Numbered from the stretch's first letter, positions 44,116 through 53,501 are shown. The stretch: DNA of 64,000 nt from an uncultured Clostridia bacterium (GCA_934630705.1 CAKTWP010000001.1:124001-188000); one strand, 5' to 3'. Notes: a model not told the origin generated them from the letters alone. Numbers and translations are program-made.

Positions 44116-45795
44116 TTACTTTGTCACCTGAAAGCTGCTCTTGAGGGACACGGTACGGTTATAAACAGGATGCTCCGGTGTGCTGTCAGGATCCTTGCAG
44201 AAGTAGCCGTTGCGGAGGAACTGGAAGGTGTCGCCTTCCTTTGCATCCACCAGCATGTGCTCGCAATAGCCGTTGGCAATCACCAGCGAATCCGGGGACA
44301 GGAAACGGGAAAGGTTCTCCTTCTTCTCCTCCGGGGACGCAGTATCCCATTCCTCGGTCATCAGCTGGTCATAGAGCCGGCCCTCGAATGCCGCGCAATC
44401 ACGGGCGTTCACCCAGTGAATAGTGCCTTTGACCTTGCGGTTCGCGCCCTCAGAGCCGGAACGGGAATCCAGATCCACCGTGCATTCCACATGATCCACC
44501 GAGCCGTCCGCGGCATGCACCACCTGTTCGCACTTGATGATGTACGCGCCCTTAAGCCGCACTTCGCCGTCGGGCTTGAGGCGGAAGAATTTCTTGGGCG
44601 GTTCTTCCATGAAATCTTCCTGTTCAATCCAGATTTCCCGGCTGATGGTCACCTGACGCTCGCCCATTTCCGGATGATCGGGATGGTTCTCCATGGTCAG
44701 AGTGTCGGCCCAAGCCTCAGGTACGTTAGTGAGCACGCACTTGAGCGGATGCAGCACTGCCATGGCCCGGGGCGCTTTCTCGCCCAGGTCATCCCGCACG
44801 CAGGCTTCCAGCATGGCCATATCCACCACCGAATCCGCTTTGGCAATGCCCACCTGATCAATAAAGCTGCGGATGGCCGCGCCGGTGTATCCCCGGCGGC
44901 GCATGGCGCACAGGGTGGGCATCCGGGGATCATCCCAGCCCGCCACAAAATGCCCCTCCACCAGCTGGCGCAGATAACGCTTGCTCATGACGGTGCGGTT
45001 CAGATTCAGCCGGGAAAATTCGATCTGCCGGGGCGTGGCAGGCAGCATGGCCTGAGAATGCTCCACCACCCAGTTGTACAGCGGCCGGTGATCCTCATAT
45101 TCCAGAGAGCACAGAGAATGGCTGATGCCTTCCAGCGCGTCGCCAATGGGATGGGCAAAGTCATACATGGGATAAATGCACCATTTATTGCCCGTGCGCC
45201 AATGCTCCTTGTACAGAATACGATACATGGCCGGATCCCGCATGTTCATGTTCGGGGACGCCATATCGATCTTGGCCCGGAGGGTCTTGGTCTTTTCAGG
45301 GAACTCGCCCGCCCGCATCCGGCGGAACAGATCCAGGTTTTCTTCCACGGGCCGGTCCCGCCAGGGGCTGTTTTTGCCCGGCGCGGTCAGCGTGCCGCGG
45401 TATTCCCGCATTTCGTCGGGGGTCAGCTCGTCCACATAGGCCAGGCCCCGGCGAATCCAGTCCTCGGCAATTTCATAGCACTTGTCGTAGTAATCGCTGG
45501 CATAGAAAACGCCGCCCGTCCAATTGAAGCCCAGCCACTGAATGTCCTTCTGGATGGCCTTCACATATTCCATGTCTTCCTTGGCCGGGTTGGTGTCGTC
45601 AAAGCGCAGGTTGCACAGGCCGCCATACTTTTCCGCCGTGAGAAAGTCCATAATCAGGGCCTTGCAGTGGCCGATGTGCATATAGCCATTGGGTTCCGGG
45701 GGAAAACGGGTGTGCACCTGCTGGTAACGTCCTTCCTCCAGATCCTGGTCAATGGCGTCCCAGATAAAATTTGTGCGCGCTTCTTCGTTTTCCAT
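44116..45795 (-). CDS. glnS: Glutaminyl-tRNA synthetase
   Basis: 559 residues. FPPEPNGYMHIGHCKA near 31 is the class I HIGH region, VMSKRYL near 266 the KMSKS box; the C-terminal anticodon-binding beta barrels follow. Most Firmicutes lack GlnRS and use GatCAB amidation, so the gene was probably acquired by transfer in this lineage. AAGGAGATGGGG is the ribosome site and the promoter is at 45888-45916. Confidence 0.95.
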   Translation of the reverse strand: MENEEARTNFIWDAIDQDLEEGRYQQVHTRFPPEPNGYMHIGHCKALIMDFLTAEKYGGLCNLRFDDTNPAKEDMEYVKAIQKDIQWLGFNWTGGVFYASDYYDKCYEIAEDWIRRGLAYVDELTPDEMREYRGTLTAPGKNSPWRDRPVEENLDLFRRMRAGEFPEKTKTLRAKIDMASPNMNMRDPAMYRILYKEHWRTGNKWCIYPMYDFAHPIGDALEGISHSLCSLEYEDHRPLYNWVVEHSQAMLPATPRQIEFSRLNLNRTVMSKRYLRQLVEGHFVAGWDDPRMPTLCAMRRRGYTGAAIRSFIDQVGIAKADSVVDMAMLEACVRDDLGEKAPRAMAVLHPLKCVLTNVPEAWADTLTMENHPDHPEMGERQVTISREIWIEQEDFMEEPPKKFFRLKPDGEVRLKGAYIIKCEQVVHAADGSVDHVECTVDLDSRSGSEGANRKVKGTIHWVNARDCAAFEGRLYDQLMTEEWDTASPEEKKENLSRFLSPDSLVIANGYCEHMLVDAKEGDTFQFLRNGYFCKDPDSTPEHPVYNRTVSLKSSFQVTK

Positions 45796-45887
45796 TGCTC
45801 CCCATCTCCTTCAATATTAGACTGCTTTCGTGGCGGCGTTTTTTTCCATACATACCACCATTAACGCCTCCTTCAGGCGCTTTTGTT

Positions 45888-45916
45888 ATTATACCTGTTT
45901 CCCCAGAAAATAGCAA
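45888..45916 (-). promoter_or_regulatory. Sigma-A promoter of glnS
   Basis: Minus-strand TTGCTA, 17 bases, TATAAT, about 90 bases before the start. The leader has a small GCGCCT/AGGCG hairpin but no T-box signature. Confidence 0.6.
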
Positions 45917-45964
45917 GAAAAATCGGCATGGAACCGCCGCGCTGGGCAAAGCGGGGGCACGGCC

Positions 45965-45993
45965 TTGATTTGGCAGGATATGCATGCTATAAT
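45965..45993 (+). promoter_or_regulatory. Sigma-A promoter of the acetyltransferase-prmA pair
   Basis: TTGATT, 17 bases, TATAAT. It places transcription start near 46000 and rules out the long upstream reading of the next gene. Confidence 0.72.
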
Positions 45994-46111
45994 GAAGAAA
46001 ATCGGGCAAATCTGCAGCGCCCGCAGAGGATTTTCCCGCCCCGGCATTGACATCTTCCCGCCGGGGCATTATGATGGCAGGGTATGCGAAATAAAGGAGG
46101 AACAAGCGCCC

Positions 46112-46639
46112 ATGTATGAAGGAAAGCTGGTGCGCCTCAGAGCCTTTGACAACAGCGATCTGCTGCCGTCGCTGGCCATCAGCAATGATTATCAGGTGAT
46201 GCGCAGCGCGTCGGGCGGGATTCTGTATCCCTCCACGGTGGACGATCAGGCCCGGGCTCTTGGCAACCAGACAAGCTATACCGCCGGGGAATACCAGTTT
46301 GCCATCGAAACCCTGGCGGACCAGCGGTTCATCGGCCAATGCGGGTTCATCAAAGTGAACTGGAAAAACCGCAAGGGCGAAATCGCCATCATGCTTTCCC
46401 GGGACAGCCAGGGCAGGGGCTTCGGCGCGGACGCGGTAACGACCCTTTGCCGCTTCGGCTTTGAGGAACTGAATCTGCACAAAATCAAGGCCACGGTGTT
46501 TGCCTTTAATGCGGGCGCCATCCGCTGCTACGAAAAATGCGGGTTTCGGCAGGAGGGCGTTCTGCGGGATGAAATCTACCGGGAGGGCCGGTATCATGAC
46601 GCCATTGAAATGGCACTGATCAGAGATACGGAGGCATAA
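46112..46639 (+). CDS. GNAT family N-acetyltransferase (RimJ/RimL-like)
   Basis: 175 residues from the ATG at 46112 (MYEGKLVRLRAF), with AAAGGAGG 11 bases upstream. The acetyl-CoA loop is RDSQGRGFGADA near 91-102, and the family end pattern FNAGAIRCYEKCGFRQEGVLRDE is intact. It acetylates an amine on a protein or small molecule; substrate unknown. Followed after 4 bases by prmA, so a ribosomal protein target is possible. Confidence 0.88.
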   Translation: MYEGKLVRLRAFDNSDLLPSLAISNDYQVMRSASGGILYPSTVDDQARALGNQTSYTAGEYQFAIETLADQRFIGQCGFIKVNWKNRKGEIAIMLSRDSQGRGFGADAVTTLCRFGFEELNLHKIKATVFAFNAGAIRCYEKCGFRQEGVLRDEIYREGRYHDAIEMALIRDTEA

Positions 46640-46643
46640 GCAC

Positions 46644-47576
46644 ATGCAGGAATACATTGAAGCGACCATCTCCACCACCACCGCCGGTTCGGAAATCATT
46701 TCCGATCTGCTGATGCGCCTGGGCGCGGCGGGCACCCAGATTCTGGACCGGGCTGATCTGCCTGATCCCAATAAGCCCACCGCCAACTGGGAGCTGATGG
46801 ATCAATCCGTGATTGACGCCATGCCCGAGGATGTACAGGTGAAGGCCTGGTTTGATGAGGATGCGCTGAACCGGATCATGGGTTCCCTCCAGGAACAGTT
46901 GTCTCTGCTCAAGACCCAGAACGAAGGGCTGGGCACGCTGGCTTTGTCCCTGCAGGGCGTAAAGGAAGAAGACTGGGCGGAGAACTGGAAGCAGTATTAT
47001 AAGCCCTTCCGGCTGGGGGAGCACATGGTGGTGAAGCCCACCTGGGAATCCTGGGATATGCAGGAAGGTGATCTGATGATCGAAATCGACCCGGGCATGG
47101 CCTTTGGCACCGGCACCCACGAGACCACCGCCATGTGCGTGGGGCTGATTGAAAAATACTATCAGGGCGGCGCGCTGCTGGATGTGGGCACAGGCAGCGG
47201 CATTCTGGCCATTGCGGCGGCGCGGCTGGGTGCCAAGGGAATCGTGGCTGTGGATATTGACCCGGATGCTGTGCGGGTGGCCAGGGAGAACGTGGCACAT
47301 AATGGCCTGACCGGCGCCATCGACGTGCGGGAGGGCGATCTGCTTCAGGGGCTGAGCCAGCGGTTTCAATTCGCGGTGGCCAATATTCTGGCCCCGGTGA
47401 TCTGCATGCTGGCCGCCCCGCTCAAGGCCCATCTGCTGCCCGGCGGGCGGTTCGTCTGCTCCGGGATTATTGCCGAGGCGGAAGGGGACGTGAACGACGC
47501 GCTGCTGGCCGCCGGCTATCAGATCGATGAAATCCAGCACAAGGGCGACTGGGTGGCCTTCGCCTGCCATATCTGA
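46644..47576 (+). CDS. prmA: Ribosomal protein L11 methyltransferase
   Basis: 310 residues. The C-terminal SAM-dependent methyltransferase has FGTGTHETT near 153, DVGTGSGILAIAAARLG near 176 and the NILAPVI active segment near 249. The N-terminal part is the L11-binding domain. Confidence 0.94.
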   Translation: MQEYIEATISTTTAGSEIISDLLMRLGAAGTQILDRADLPDPNKPTANWELMDQSVIDAMPEDVQVKAWFDEDALNRIMGSLQEQLSLLKTQNEGLGTLALSLQGVKEEDWAENWKQYYKPFRLGEHMVVKPTWESWDMQEGDLMIEIDPGMAFGTGTHETTAMCVGLIEKYYQGGALLDVGTGSGILAIAAARLGAKGIVAVDIDPDAVRVARENVAHNGLTGAIDVREGDLLQGLSQRFQFAVANILAPVICMLAAPLKAHLLPGGRFVCSGIIAEAEGDVNDALLAAGYQIDEIQHKGDWVAFACHI

Positions 47577-47589
47577 AGAAAACATAGGA

Positions 47590-47629
47590 GGAATCCGCTT
47601 TGGGTCTTAAAAGCGGATTCCACATTTTT
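47590..47629 (+). terminator. Rho-independent terminator of prmA
   Basis: GGAATCCGCTTT (47590-47601) with AAAGCGGATTCC (47610-47621), twelve perfect pairs, then ACATTTTTG. Confidence 0.72.
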
Positions 47630-47668
47630 GCCTGAAAAACAATTAAAAAAAGATACTGTGCAATGAAC

Positions 47669-47725
47669 AATATGCCCCAGTTTGAAAGAAAACGGTCTGC
47701 CGTTTTCTCCAATCTGGGGCATATT
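47669..47725. repeat. Nested-stem element, copy C
   Basis: Outer arms AATATGCCCCAG (47669-47680) and CTGGGGCATATT (47714-47725) pair over 12 bases; the inner stem AGAAAACGG (47687-47695) with CCGTTTTCT (47700-47708) has a TCTG loop. Same plan as the copies at 41677 and 59731. Confidence 0.75.
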
Positions 47726-47756
47726 TCAATGCAATATTCTTCTTATAGCTTTCATG

Positions 47757-47793
47757 GAAAAAAGCGGAGGGGCTTTTGATGCAAAGCCCCTCC
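47757..47793 (-). terminator. Rho-independent terminator of the second sugar-uptake operon
   Basis: GGAGGGGCTTT and AAAGCCCCTCC, eleven pairs, followed on the minus strand by GCTTTTTT. Confidence 0.82.
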
Positions 47794-47814
47794 CCCCAAA
47801 TATCCTCTGATGCC

Positions 47815-48765
47815 TTAGCCCTTGAGGGAGCCCATCATCACGCCCTTGACGAAGTACTTCTGGATGAAGGGATAGACGCACAGGATGGGCGCGGTGGCCA
47901 CCACGATCAGGGCGTACTTGAGCAGGTCGGCCATGCCCTGCATGGCGATGGCCAGCTCGGGGTCCGCGATGTCGGAGGTGTCGATCTGGTTCATCACCAG
48001 AATCTCCCGCAGGAAAATCTGCAGCGGATACTTCTTGCTGTCGGACAGATAGATGAACGCATTGAAGTAAGAATTCCAGTGGCCAATGGCGTACTGCATG
48101 GCGATCACGGCGATAACCGCCTTGGACAGGGGCAGCACGAACTGGGCAAAGAACCGGAAATCGTTGCAGCCGTCGATCTGCGCCGCTTCCAGCAGCTCAT
48201 CCGGGATGGTGCTGCGGATAAAGGTACGGGTCACGATCATCTGGGAAATGCCGATAGCGCCGGGCAGAATCATCACCCAGATGGAATTGAGGATGTGCAG
48301 ATCGCGCATCACCAGATAGCTGGGGATCATGCCGCCAGAGAACAGCATGGTGAAGGTGAACAGGAAGGTAAAAAAGCCTTTGTTGGGCAGACTTTTCCGG
48401 GCCAGCGGATAGGCGCAGATCAGCGTCATGAACACGTTGAGCAGCGTGCCCAGCACGGTATAAATCAGGGTGTTCTTATAGCCGGTCCACACCTTGGCGT
48501 TCTCAAACACCTTCTGATAGCCCATCACGCTGGGCTCCACCGGCAGCAACACCACCTGACCGGTGGACACGGCGTTGGCCGAGGAGAAGGAGGAAGATAT
48601 GATGTAAATCAGCGGATAGAGCACAATCAGGGTCAGGAGGATCACAATGATATGGCTGACCAGAAAGAAGATCTGGTCGTCCTTGGAGCGCTTTACCTGC
48701 ACGGGCTTGTGCGCAGGGGCAGCGGCGGCTTGAGCTTTCATGCTTTTCTCCTCCTTTCTTACCAC
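47815..48765 (-). CDS. Carbohydrate ABC transporter permease (LplC/YtcP type), second system
   Basis: 316 residues, six membrane helices, EAA loop EAAQIDGCNDFRFFAQFVLP near 193, C-terminus KYFVKGVMMGSLKG. It resembles the permease at 3743-4639 but is clearly distinct. Overlaps the partner permease by 7 bases. No ATPase gene is nearby. Confidence 0.9.
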   Translation of the reverse strand: MVRKEEKSMKAQAAAAPAHKPVQVKRSKDDQIFFLVSHIIVILLTLIVLYPLIYIISSSFSSANAVSTGQVVLLPVEPSVMGYQKVFENAKVWTGYKNTLIYTVLGTLLNVFMTLICAYPLARKSLPNKGFFTFLFTFTMLFSGGMIPSYLVMRDLHILNSIWVMILPGAIGISQMIVTRTFIRSTIPDELLEAAQIDGCNDFRFFAQFVLPLSKAVIAVIAMQYAIGHWNSYFNAFIYLSDSKKYPLQIFLREILVMNQIDTSDIADPELAIAMQGMADLLKYALIVVATAPILCVYPFIQKYFVKGVMMGSLKG

Positions 48766-49679
48766 AGGCTGTTTTCGCTCACCCGGCGAGACACCCAGTT
48801 CACGCAGGTGATCAGCACCAGGTTCACCACGGAATTGAACATGCCAATGGCCGTGGAATAGGAATAATCGTTTGCCACGCCCGCGCCCAGACCTTTCTTA
48901 TATACAAAGGTGGAAATGATTTCGCTGCGGCTCAGGTTCAGGCTGTTCTGCATCAGGTAAGTCTTTTCAAAGCCGATGCTCATGATGGAACCGGTGCGCA
49001 GGATGAGCATGATGGTGATGGTGGGCAGCAGGGCGGGGAAATCGATATGCAGCACCCGCTGGAACCGGCTGGCTCCGTCCACCTCCGCCGCCTCATGCAG
49101 CTCGGCGGACACGTTGGTCAGGGCGGCAATATAGATAATGGAGTTATAGCCAAACCCCTGCCAAACGCCGCTCCACACATACAGATGCGGGAACGCGTTG
49201 GGATTGGCGAACAGGTCGGCGGGCATTTCGCCGGTCAGGGCCTTCATGAAATGGCCATAAACGCCAACCATGGGGTGAAAAATCTGCATCAGCATGCCCA
49301 CCAGCACCACCGTGGAAATGAAATGCGGCATATAGGTGATGGTCTGCACGGTCTTTTTCAGGCGGGCATTTTCAATGGTATTGAGCACCAGCGCGAAGAT
49401 AATGGGGAACGGGAAGGCCGCCAGAATGGCGTAGAAAGACAGCGTGAGGGTATTGCGCATCACGTTGCTGAACTGATAGGCGTTAAAGAACTTGGTGAAG
49501 TTCTTCAGGCCCACCCATGGGCTGTCCCAGATACCCTTGGTGATGGAGAACTTTTTAAAGGCAATCTGCAGCCCGAACATGGGCCAATACTGGAAAATCA
49601 GAATATATGCCACGGGAAGAATCAGAAAAACATACAATTGCCAATACGGCCCATACTTTTTCTTAAACTTGGTGAGCAT
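48759..49679 (-). CDS. Carbohydrate ABC transporter permease (LplB/YteP type), second system
   Basis: 306 residues. N-terminal YGPYWQLYVFLILPVAYILIFQYWPM, EAA loop EAAEVDGASRFQRVLHIDFP near 204, and the family ending VNWVSRRVSENSLW. It lies 155 bases downstream of the nearer binding-protein gene, separated from it by a strong hairpin. Confidence 0.9.
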   Translation of the reverse strand: MLTKFKKKYGPYWQLYVFLILPVAYILIFQYWPMFGLQIAFKKFSITKGIWDSPWVGLKNFTKFFNAYQFSNVMRNTLTLSFYAILAAFPFPIIFALVLNTIENARLKKTVQTITYMPHFISTVVLVGMLMQIFHPMVGVYGHFMKALTGEMPADLFANPNAFPHLYVWSGVWQGFGYNSIIYIAALTNVSAELHEAAEVDGASRFQRVLHIDFPALLPTITIMLILRTGSIMSIGFEKTYLMQNSLNLSRSEIISTFVYKKGLGAGVANDYSYSTAIGMFNSVVNLVLITCVNWVSRRVSENSLW

Positions 49680-49732
49680 GCGCGGGTCATCCTTTCCTGG
49701 AAAGAATCAAAAGGGGATTGCCGAAAACAGGC

Positions 49733-49776
49733 GCCCCGGCTTCGGGGGCCGTACCGGAGCAAGCCGAAGCCGGGGC
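49733..49776 (-). terminator. Attenuating hairpin between binding-protein and permease genes
   Basis: GCCCCGGCTTCGG (49733-49745) with CCGAAGCCGGGGC (49764-49776), thirteen perfect pairs, 18-base loop, followed on the minus strand by a modest T-rich stretch. It probably lets most transcripts stop after the binding-protein gene, giving more binding protein than permease. Confidence 0.6.
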
Positions 49777-49834
49777 TGCGGGGACGGCAGACATCTTCAG
49801 CCCGCCGTCCGCCGCTTTTCAGGGGGAACGGAAA

Positions 49835-51448
49835 TTACTCGCCGTACATCCGGGCGTAGCAGGTATTCACGGCCTCCATGTAGGGCTCCAGCCCCATCTT
49901 GGAGAACTCGTTGACGTAGTTGTCCCACTCCGCGTCGATATCCTTCACGCCGGTGATGAATTCCGCGAAGGACTGCTTCACATATTCATTGATAGTGGAC
50001 TGATATTCGGTGACGACTTCCTGTTCTTCTTCGTTATACACCAGACCGGTGATAGCGGGGGTCGCATATTCCAGCGCCTTTTCCATGGAACGGCCGATGG
50101 CCACAGCGCCGTTGTATTCCACATTTTCCACAGCCTGGCCGGAAGCGTACTTATCCAGCAGCACATAGGGGCCAACCTGCGCCCACCACTGGTTCTGCAG
50201 CACGCCCCAGGTGGAAATCACCTTGATGGCGGCGGGGAAGCCGGCGGATTCATACACGCCCACAGCGCCTTCAGAGGGCACATCCCAGTCCACGCCCTTT
50301 TCGCCGTAGCGGTTCCACACGCTCATGGTTTCTTCGCACATATAGTCGCCCAGCATGAACGCGGCTTCGGGGTTCTTGCAGTTCTTGGTGATAACCATGC
50401 CAATGCCGGGAATGCGGGCATACTTGATGGCATGCCGTTCGCCTTCGGGGCCTTCCAGGGGATCCAGGCAGATGTACTGAGAACGACGGGTATCGGTAGC
50501 GCCCAGGTTGGTGGCAGAGATACGGGCGATCACGCCCACCTTTTCAGGTTCTTCGTTCATCACGGCGGTGAGCTGCTTCTGATCCTGGGTCAGGGTCAGG
50601 GGGGAGATCAGGCCTTCGTCCATCAGGGACTTGATCCACTTCACGCCCTCTTTCCAGGCGTCCTTGTTGGCGGCGAAGTCGATCTTGCCGTCATTATGAT
50701 AGAAGTAGTTGTCCTGGGTGGTGATGAACGCGTTCATCAGGCCCTGCATGAAGTTGGTGTCCAGGGTGCCGGCATAGCCCATCATGGGGATTTCATCGGC
50801 CACGCCGTTGCCGTTGGGATCTTCGTTCTTGAAGCGCCGCAGCATTTCGGCAAATTCAGCGGTGGTCTGAGGCTTTTCCATGTTCAGCGCCTGCAGCCAG
50901 GGCTCGTACACCATCAGCCGGGACCGGGAATAGGTGTTATTCACAGACGCGGCATAGTAGAACACGCCGTACACTTCGCCGTCATAGCAGGTGACGTAGG
51001 GAAGCATTTCCTCGATGGTCATGTTTTCCACAGCCAGGGTCTGGGCGGTGTAATACGCATGGGTCTTGTAGTATTCGGTGGTGGGAACGATCATGCCCAT
51101 CTGGCCATACTTGACCAGGTTGGCCAGGCCGCCCAGGTTGCTCATGATGATGTCAGGCAGCTCATCGCCGCCGGCCATGATTTCCAGCTCCACCTTCTGG
51201 ATGAATTCCTTGGAATCAGAAGGATATTCTTTGAACTCCAGCTTCACGTTCAGGTCTTTTTCCAGCTTCTTGGTCTGGGCGTTGGTGTACCAGTCTTCCA
51301 CCATGGAATTCTGGCCCACGCCGATGGTGAAGGTGATGGGCTCGCCATCGGTGAGCGGGATCTTGCCGGGGGTCAGCTCGGCCATGGCCACGCTGCCAAT
51401 CATGCACAGCGCCAGCGCCGCAGCCAGAATACGGGCAAACAGCTTCAT
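49835..51448 (-). CDS. Extracellular solute-binding protein, second system, copy 1
   Basis: 537 residues from the ATG at 51448 (MKLFARILAAALALCM), GGAGG 8 bases upstream; a longer frame to 51538 runs over the promoter. Signal peptide likely cleaved after VAMA. The calcium-loop-like DPNGNGVADEIPM near 203 is typical of LplA-like proteins. Very similar along its whole length to the product of 51671-53290, so the two are tandem duplicates serving one permease pair. Confidence 0.9.
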   Translation of the reverse strand: MKLFARILAAALALCMIGSVAMAELTPGKIPLTDGEPITFTIGVGQNSMVEDWYTNAQTKKLEKDLNVKLEFKEYPSDSKEFIQKVELEIMAGGDELPDIIMSNLGGLANLVKYGQMGMIVPTTEYYKTHAYYTAQTLAVENMTIEEMLPYVTCYDGEVYGVFYYAASVNNTYSRSRLMVYEPWLQALNMEKPQTTAEFAEMLRRFKNEDPNGNGVADEIPMMGYAGTLDTNFMQGLMNAFITTQDNYFYHNDGKIDFAANKDAWKEGVKWIKSLMDEGLISPLTLTQDQKQLTAVMNEEPEKVGVIARISATNLGATDTRRSQYICLDPLEGPEGERHAIKYARIPGIGMVITKNCKNPEAAFMLGDYMCEETMSVWNRYGEKGVDWDVPSEGAVGVYESAGFPAAIKVISTWGVLQNQWWAQVGPYVLLDKYASGQAVENVEYNGAVAIGRSMEKALEYATPAITGLVYNEEEQEVVTEYQSTINEYVKQSFAEFITGVKDIDAEWDNYVNEFSKMGLEPYMEAVNTCYARMYGE

Positions 51449-51509
51449 AGAGGGTTCCTCCTTCTTATTTTTGCACGAAACGGTCTCATTCCTTCCGCGC
51501 GATGAATTG

Positions 51510-51538
51510 ATTGTAAAGGATGAATCCTGCATTTTCAA
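51510..51538 (-). promoter_or_regulatory. Sigma-A promoter of binding-protein copy 1
   Basis: Minus-strand TTGAAA, 17 bases, TACAAT. It gives copy 1 and the permeases their own promoter, separate from copy 2. Confidence 0.62.
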
Positions 51539-51670
51539 GTGTAATAATCCGTCAAAGGTTCATGATAATTTCTTTTTGTGATAAATTTGGTGCCAGTTAT
51601 TACATGAATGTGCACATTTTCCAGCAGGCAGGTGAAAGACGGCGCGTCTGCACCGTCTCCCGTCCGGCGC

Positions 51671-53290
51671 TTATGGGGCCGTTCCGTACATTCTGGCGTA
51701 GCAGCTGTTCACCGTCGCCATGTAATCCGCCAGCCCCATTTTGTCAAACTCTTTTACGTAATTGTCCCATTCCGCGTCCACATCCCGCACACCGGTGATG
51801 AATTCGGAGAAGGTCTGAAGCACATAGTCTTCAATGGTGGATTGCAGCTCCGTGACCACCTCCTGCTCCTGCTCGTTATACACCAGGCCGTTGATGCTGG
51901 TCACGCCGTATTCCACGGCCTTGTCCATGGAACGGCCAATGGCCACCGCGCCGTTGTATTCCACGTTTTCCACGGCCTGGCCGGAGTTATACTTGTTCAG
52001 CAGAATCTGGGGCCCCACCGCCGCCCACCACTGGTTCTGCAGCACGCCCCAGGGCGAAATCACCGTGATGGCGGCCGGATAACCCAGCGCTTCATACACG
52101 CCCGGTGTGCCTGCGGCAGGCTCCACCCAGTCCACGCCCTTTTCGCCGTACCGGTTCCATACGCTCATTTCCTCAGAGCACATGTAATCTCCCAGGCGGA
52201 ACGCCGCTTCGGGGTTTTTGCAGTTCTTGGTGATGACCATGCGGATGCTGGGCACCCGGGGATCATAAATGGCGCGGCGCTGACCGCTGGGGCCTTCCAG
52301 GGGATCCAGACAGACGTACTGGGAACGGCGGATATCCGAAGCGCCCAGGTTCGTGGCGGAAATGCGGGCCACCACGCCCACCTTCTCGGGTTCCTCCGTC
52401 ATCACGGCGGTGAGCTGCTTGGCGTCCTGCGTCAGGCTCAGGGGCGATATGAGCCCTTCGGTCATCAGAGAGCGGATCCATTTGATCCCTTCCTTCCAGC
52501 CCTCCTGGGTGGCGGCAAAGTCGATCTGGCCCTCGTTCATAAACCAGTAATGCTCCTGGGTGACGATGAATGGGTTCATCAGCGCGCGCATAAAATTGGA
52601 TTTCACGGTGCTGGCATAGCCCATCATGGGAATCTCATCGTTGATGCCGTTTCCGTTGGGGTCCTCCGTCTTGAATCGCCGCAGCATTTCAGCAAATTCA
52701 TCGGTGGTCTGAGGCTTTTCCATGTTCAACGCCTTCAGCCAGGGCTCATATACCATCAGCCGGGATGCAGAATAGCAGTTGTTCAGGGACGGATTATATT
52801 CAAACATCCCGTAGATTTCCCCGTCATAGCAGGTGACGAATCGCAGCAGATCTTCCTTGGCAATGTTTTCCGTAGCCAGCGTTTCATCCACGAAGTAGCT
52901 TAGATTGCGGTAATACTCCGTCGTGGGCAGAATCATGCCCATCTGGCCGTATTTAACCAGGTTCGCCAGGCCGCCCAGGCCATGCATAATGATGTCGGGC
53001 AGTTCATCGCCGCCGGCCATGATCTGCAGCTCCACCTTTTGAATCAGTTCCTTGGAATCAGAAGGATATTCCACAAATTCCAGCTCCACATTGAGATCCT
53101 TCTGAAGCTTGAGGGTCATGGCATTGGTGTTCCAGTCCTCCACCACGGAGGATTTTGCCACGCCCACGGTGAAATGAATGGTTTCATTCGAGAGGGGCAG
53201 CACGCCGGGAGCGGAAAGCTCTGCCGATCCGGCAGCACAGGCCAGCAGCAGCGCCATCAGCACAGAGAGGAAACGGATGCAGTTTTTCAT
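51671..53290 (-). CDS. Extracellular solute-binding protein, second system, copy 2
   Basis: 539 residues with signal peptide (MKNCIRFLSVLMALLLACAAG). LLLACAAG contains a usable lipobox (LLAC), so this copy may be a lipoprotein while copy 1 has no such Cys. Shares long identical blocks with copy 1 (EYPSDSKE, AGGDELPDIIM, NLVKYGQMGM, EDPNGNG, NGAVAIGRSM, CYARMYG). It lies next to the divergent AraC regulator with an inverted repeat between them. Confidence 0.9.
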   Translation of the reverse strand: MKNCIRFLSVLMALLLACAAGSAELSAPGVLPLSNETIHFTVGVAKSSVVEDWNTNAMTLKLQKDLNVELEFVEYPSDSKELIQKVELQIMAGGDELPDIIMHGLGGLANLVKYGQMGMILPTTEYYRNLSYFVDETLATENIAKEDLLRFVTCYDGEIYGMFEYNPSLNNCYSASRLMVYEPWLKALNMEKPQTTDEFAEMLRRFKTEDPNGNGINDEIPMMGYASTVKSNFMRALMNPFIVTQEHYWFMNEGQIDFAATQEGWKEGIKWIRSLMTEGLISPLSLTQDAKQLTAVMTEEPEKVGVVARISATNLGASDIRRSQYVCLDPLEGPSGQRRAIYDPRVPSIRMVITKNCKNPEAAFRLGDYMCSEEMSVWNRYGEKGVDWVEPAAGTPGVYEALGYPAAITVISPWGVLQNQWWAAVGPQILLNKYNSGQAVENVEYNGAVAIGRSMDKAVEYGVTSINGLVYNEQEQEVVTELQSTIEDYVLQTFSEFITGVRDVDAEWDNYVKEFDKMGLADYMATVNSCYARMYGTAP

Positions 53291-53330
53291 GGGTCATTCT
53301 CCTTTCAGCTTGCATAATACGGCCAAATTC

Positions 53331-53360
53331 ATGCCATACATTCTAAATCCATTATGGCAT
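53331..53360. promoter_or_regulatory. Inverted repeat between binding-protein copy 2 and the divergent regulator
   Basis: ATGCCATA (53331-53338) and TATGGCAT (53353-53360), perfect 8-base arms, 14-base spacer, 41 bases upstream of the binding-protein start. A good candidate operator. Confidence 0.45.
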
Positions 53361-53472
53361 AAAACCATGGGCCAGCAAGTGGAAAAAAACGTCTTGATCG
53401 TTGGAAAACCGTTCTTTTCGGCAGGAAAAATCATGTTTACCTTCATTTCTTCCTTCTGTCAGCTATTTTCAG

Positions 53473-53501
53473 TTGAAAAATTCCGGCAACTATGTTATAA
53501 A
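53473..53501 (+). promoter_or_regulatory. Sigma-A promoter of the AraC/sensor regulator
   Basis: TTGAAA, 17 bases, TATAAA, about 90 bases before the ATG at 53590. Confidence 0.6.

Noticed and set aside
45796..45900. T-box leader before glnS
   Set aside because: The leader is about 90 bases and lacks the conserved TGGNACCGCG-type T-box sequence and the attenuator stems.
45965..46111. Longer N-terminus for the GNAT acetyltransferase
   Set aside because: The TTG at 45965 is the -35 of a clear promoter, and the ATG at 46112 has a proper ribosome site.
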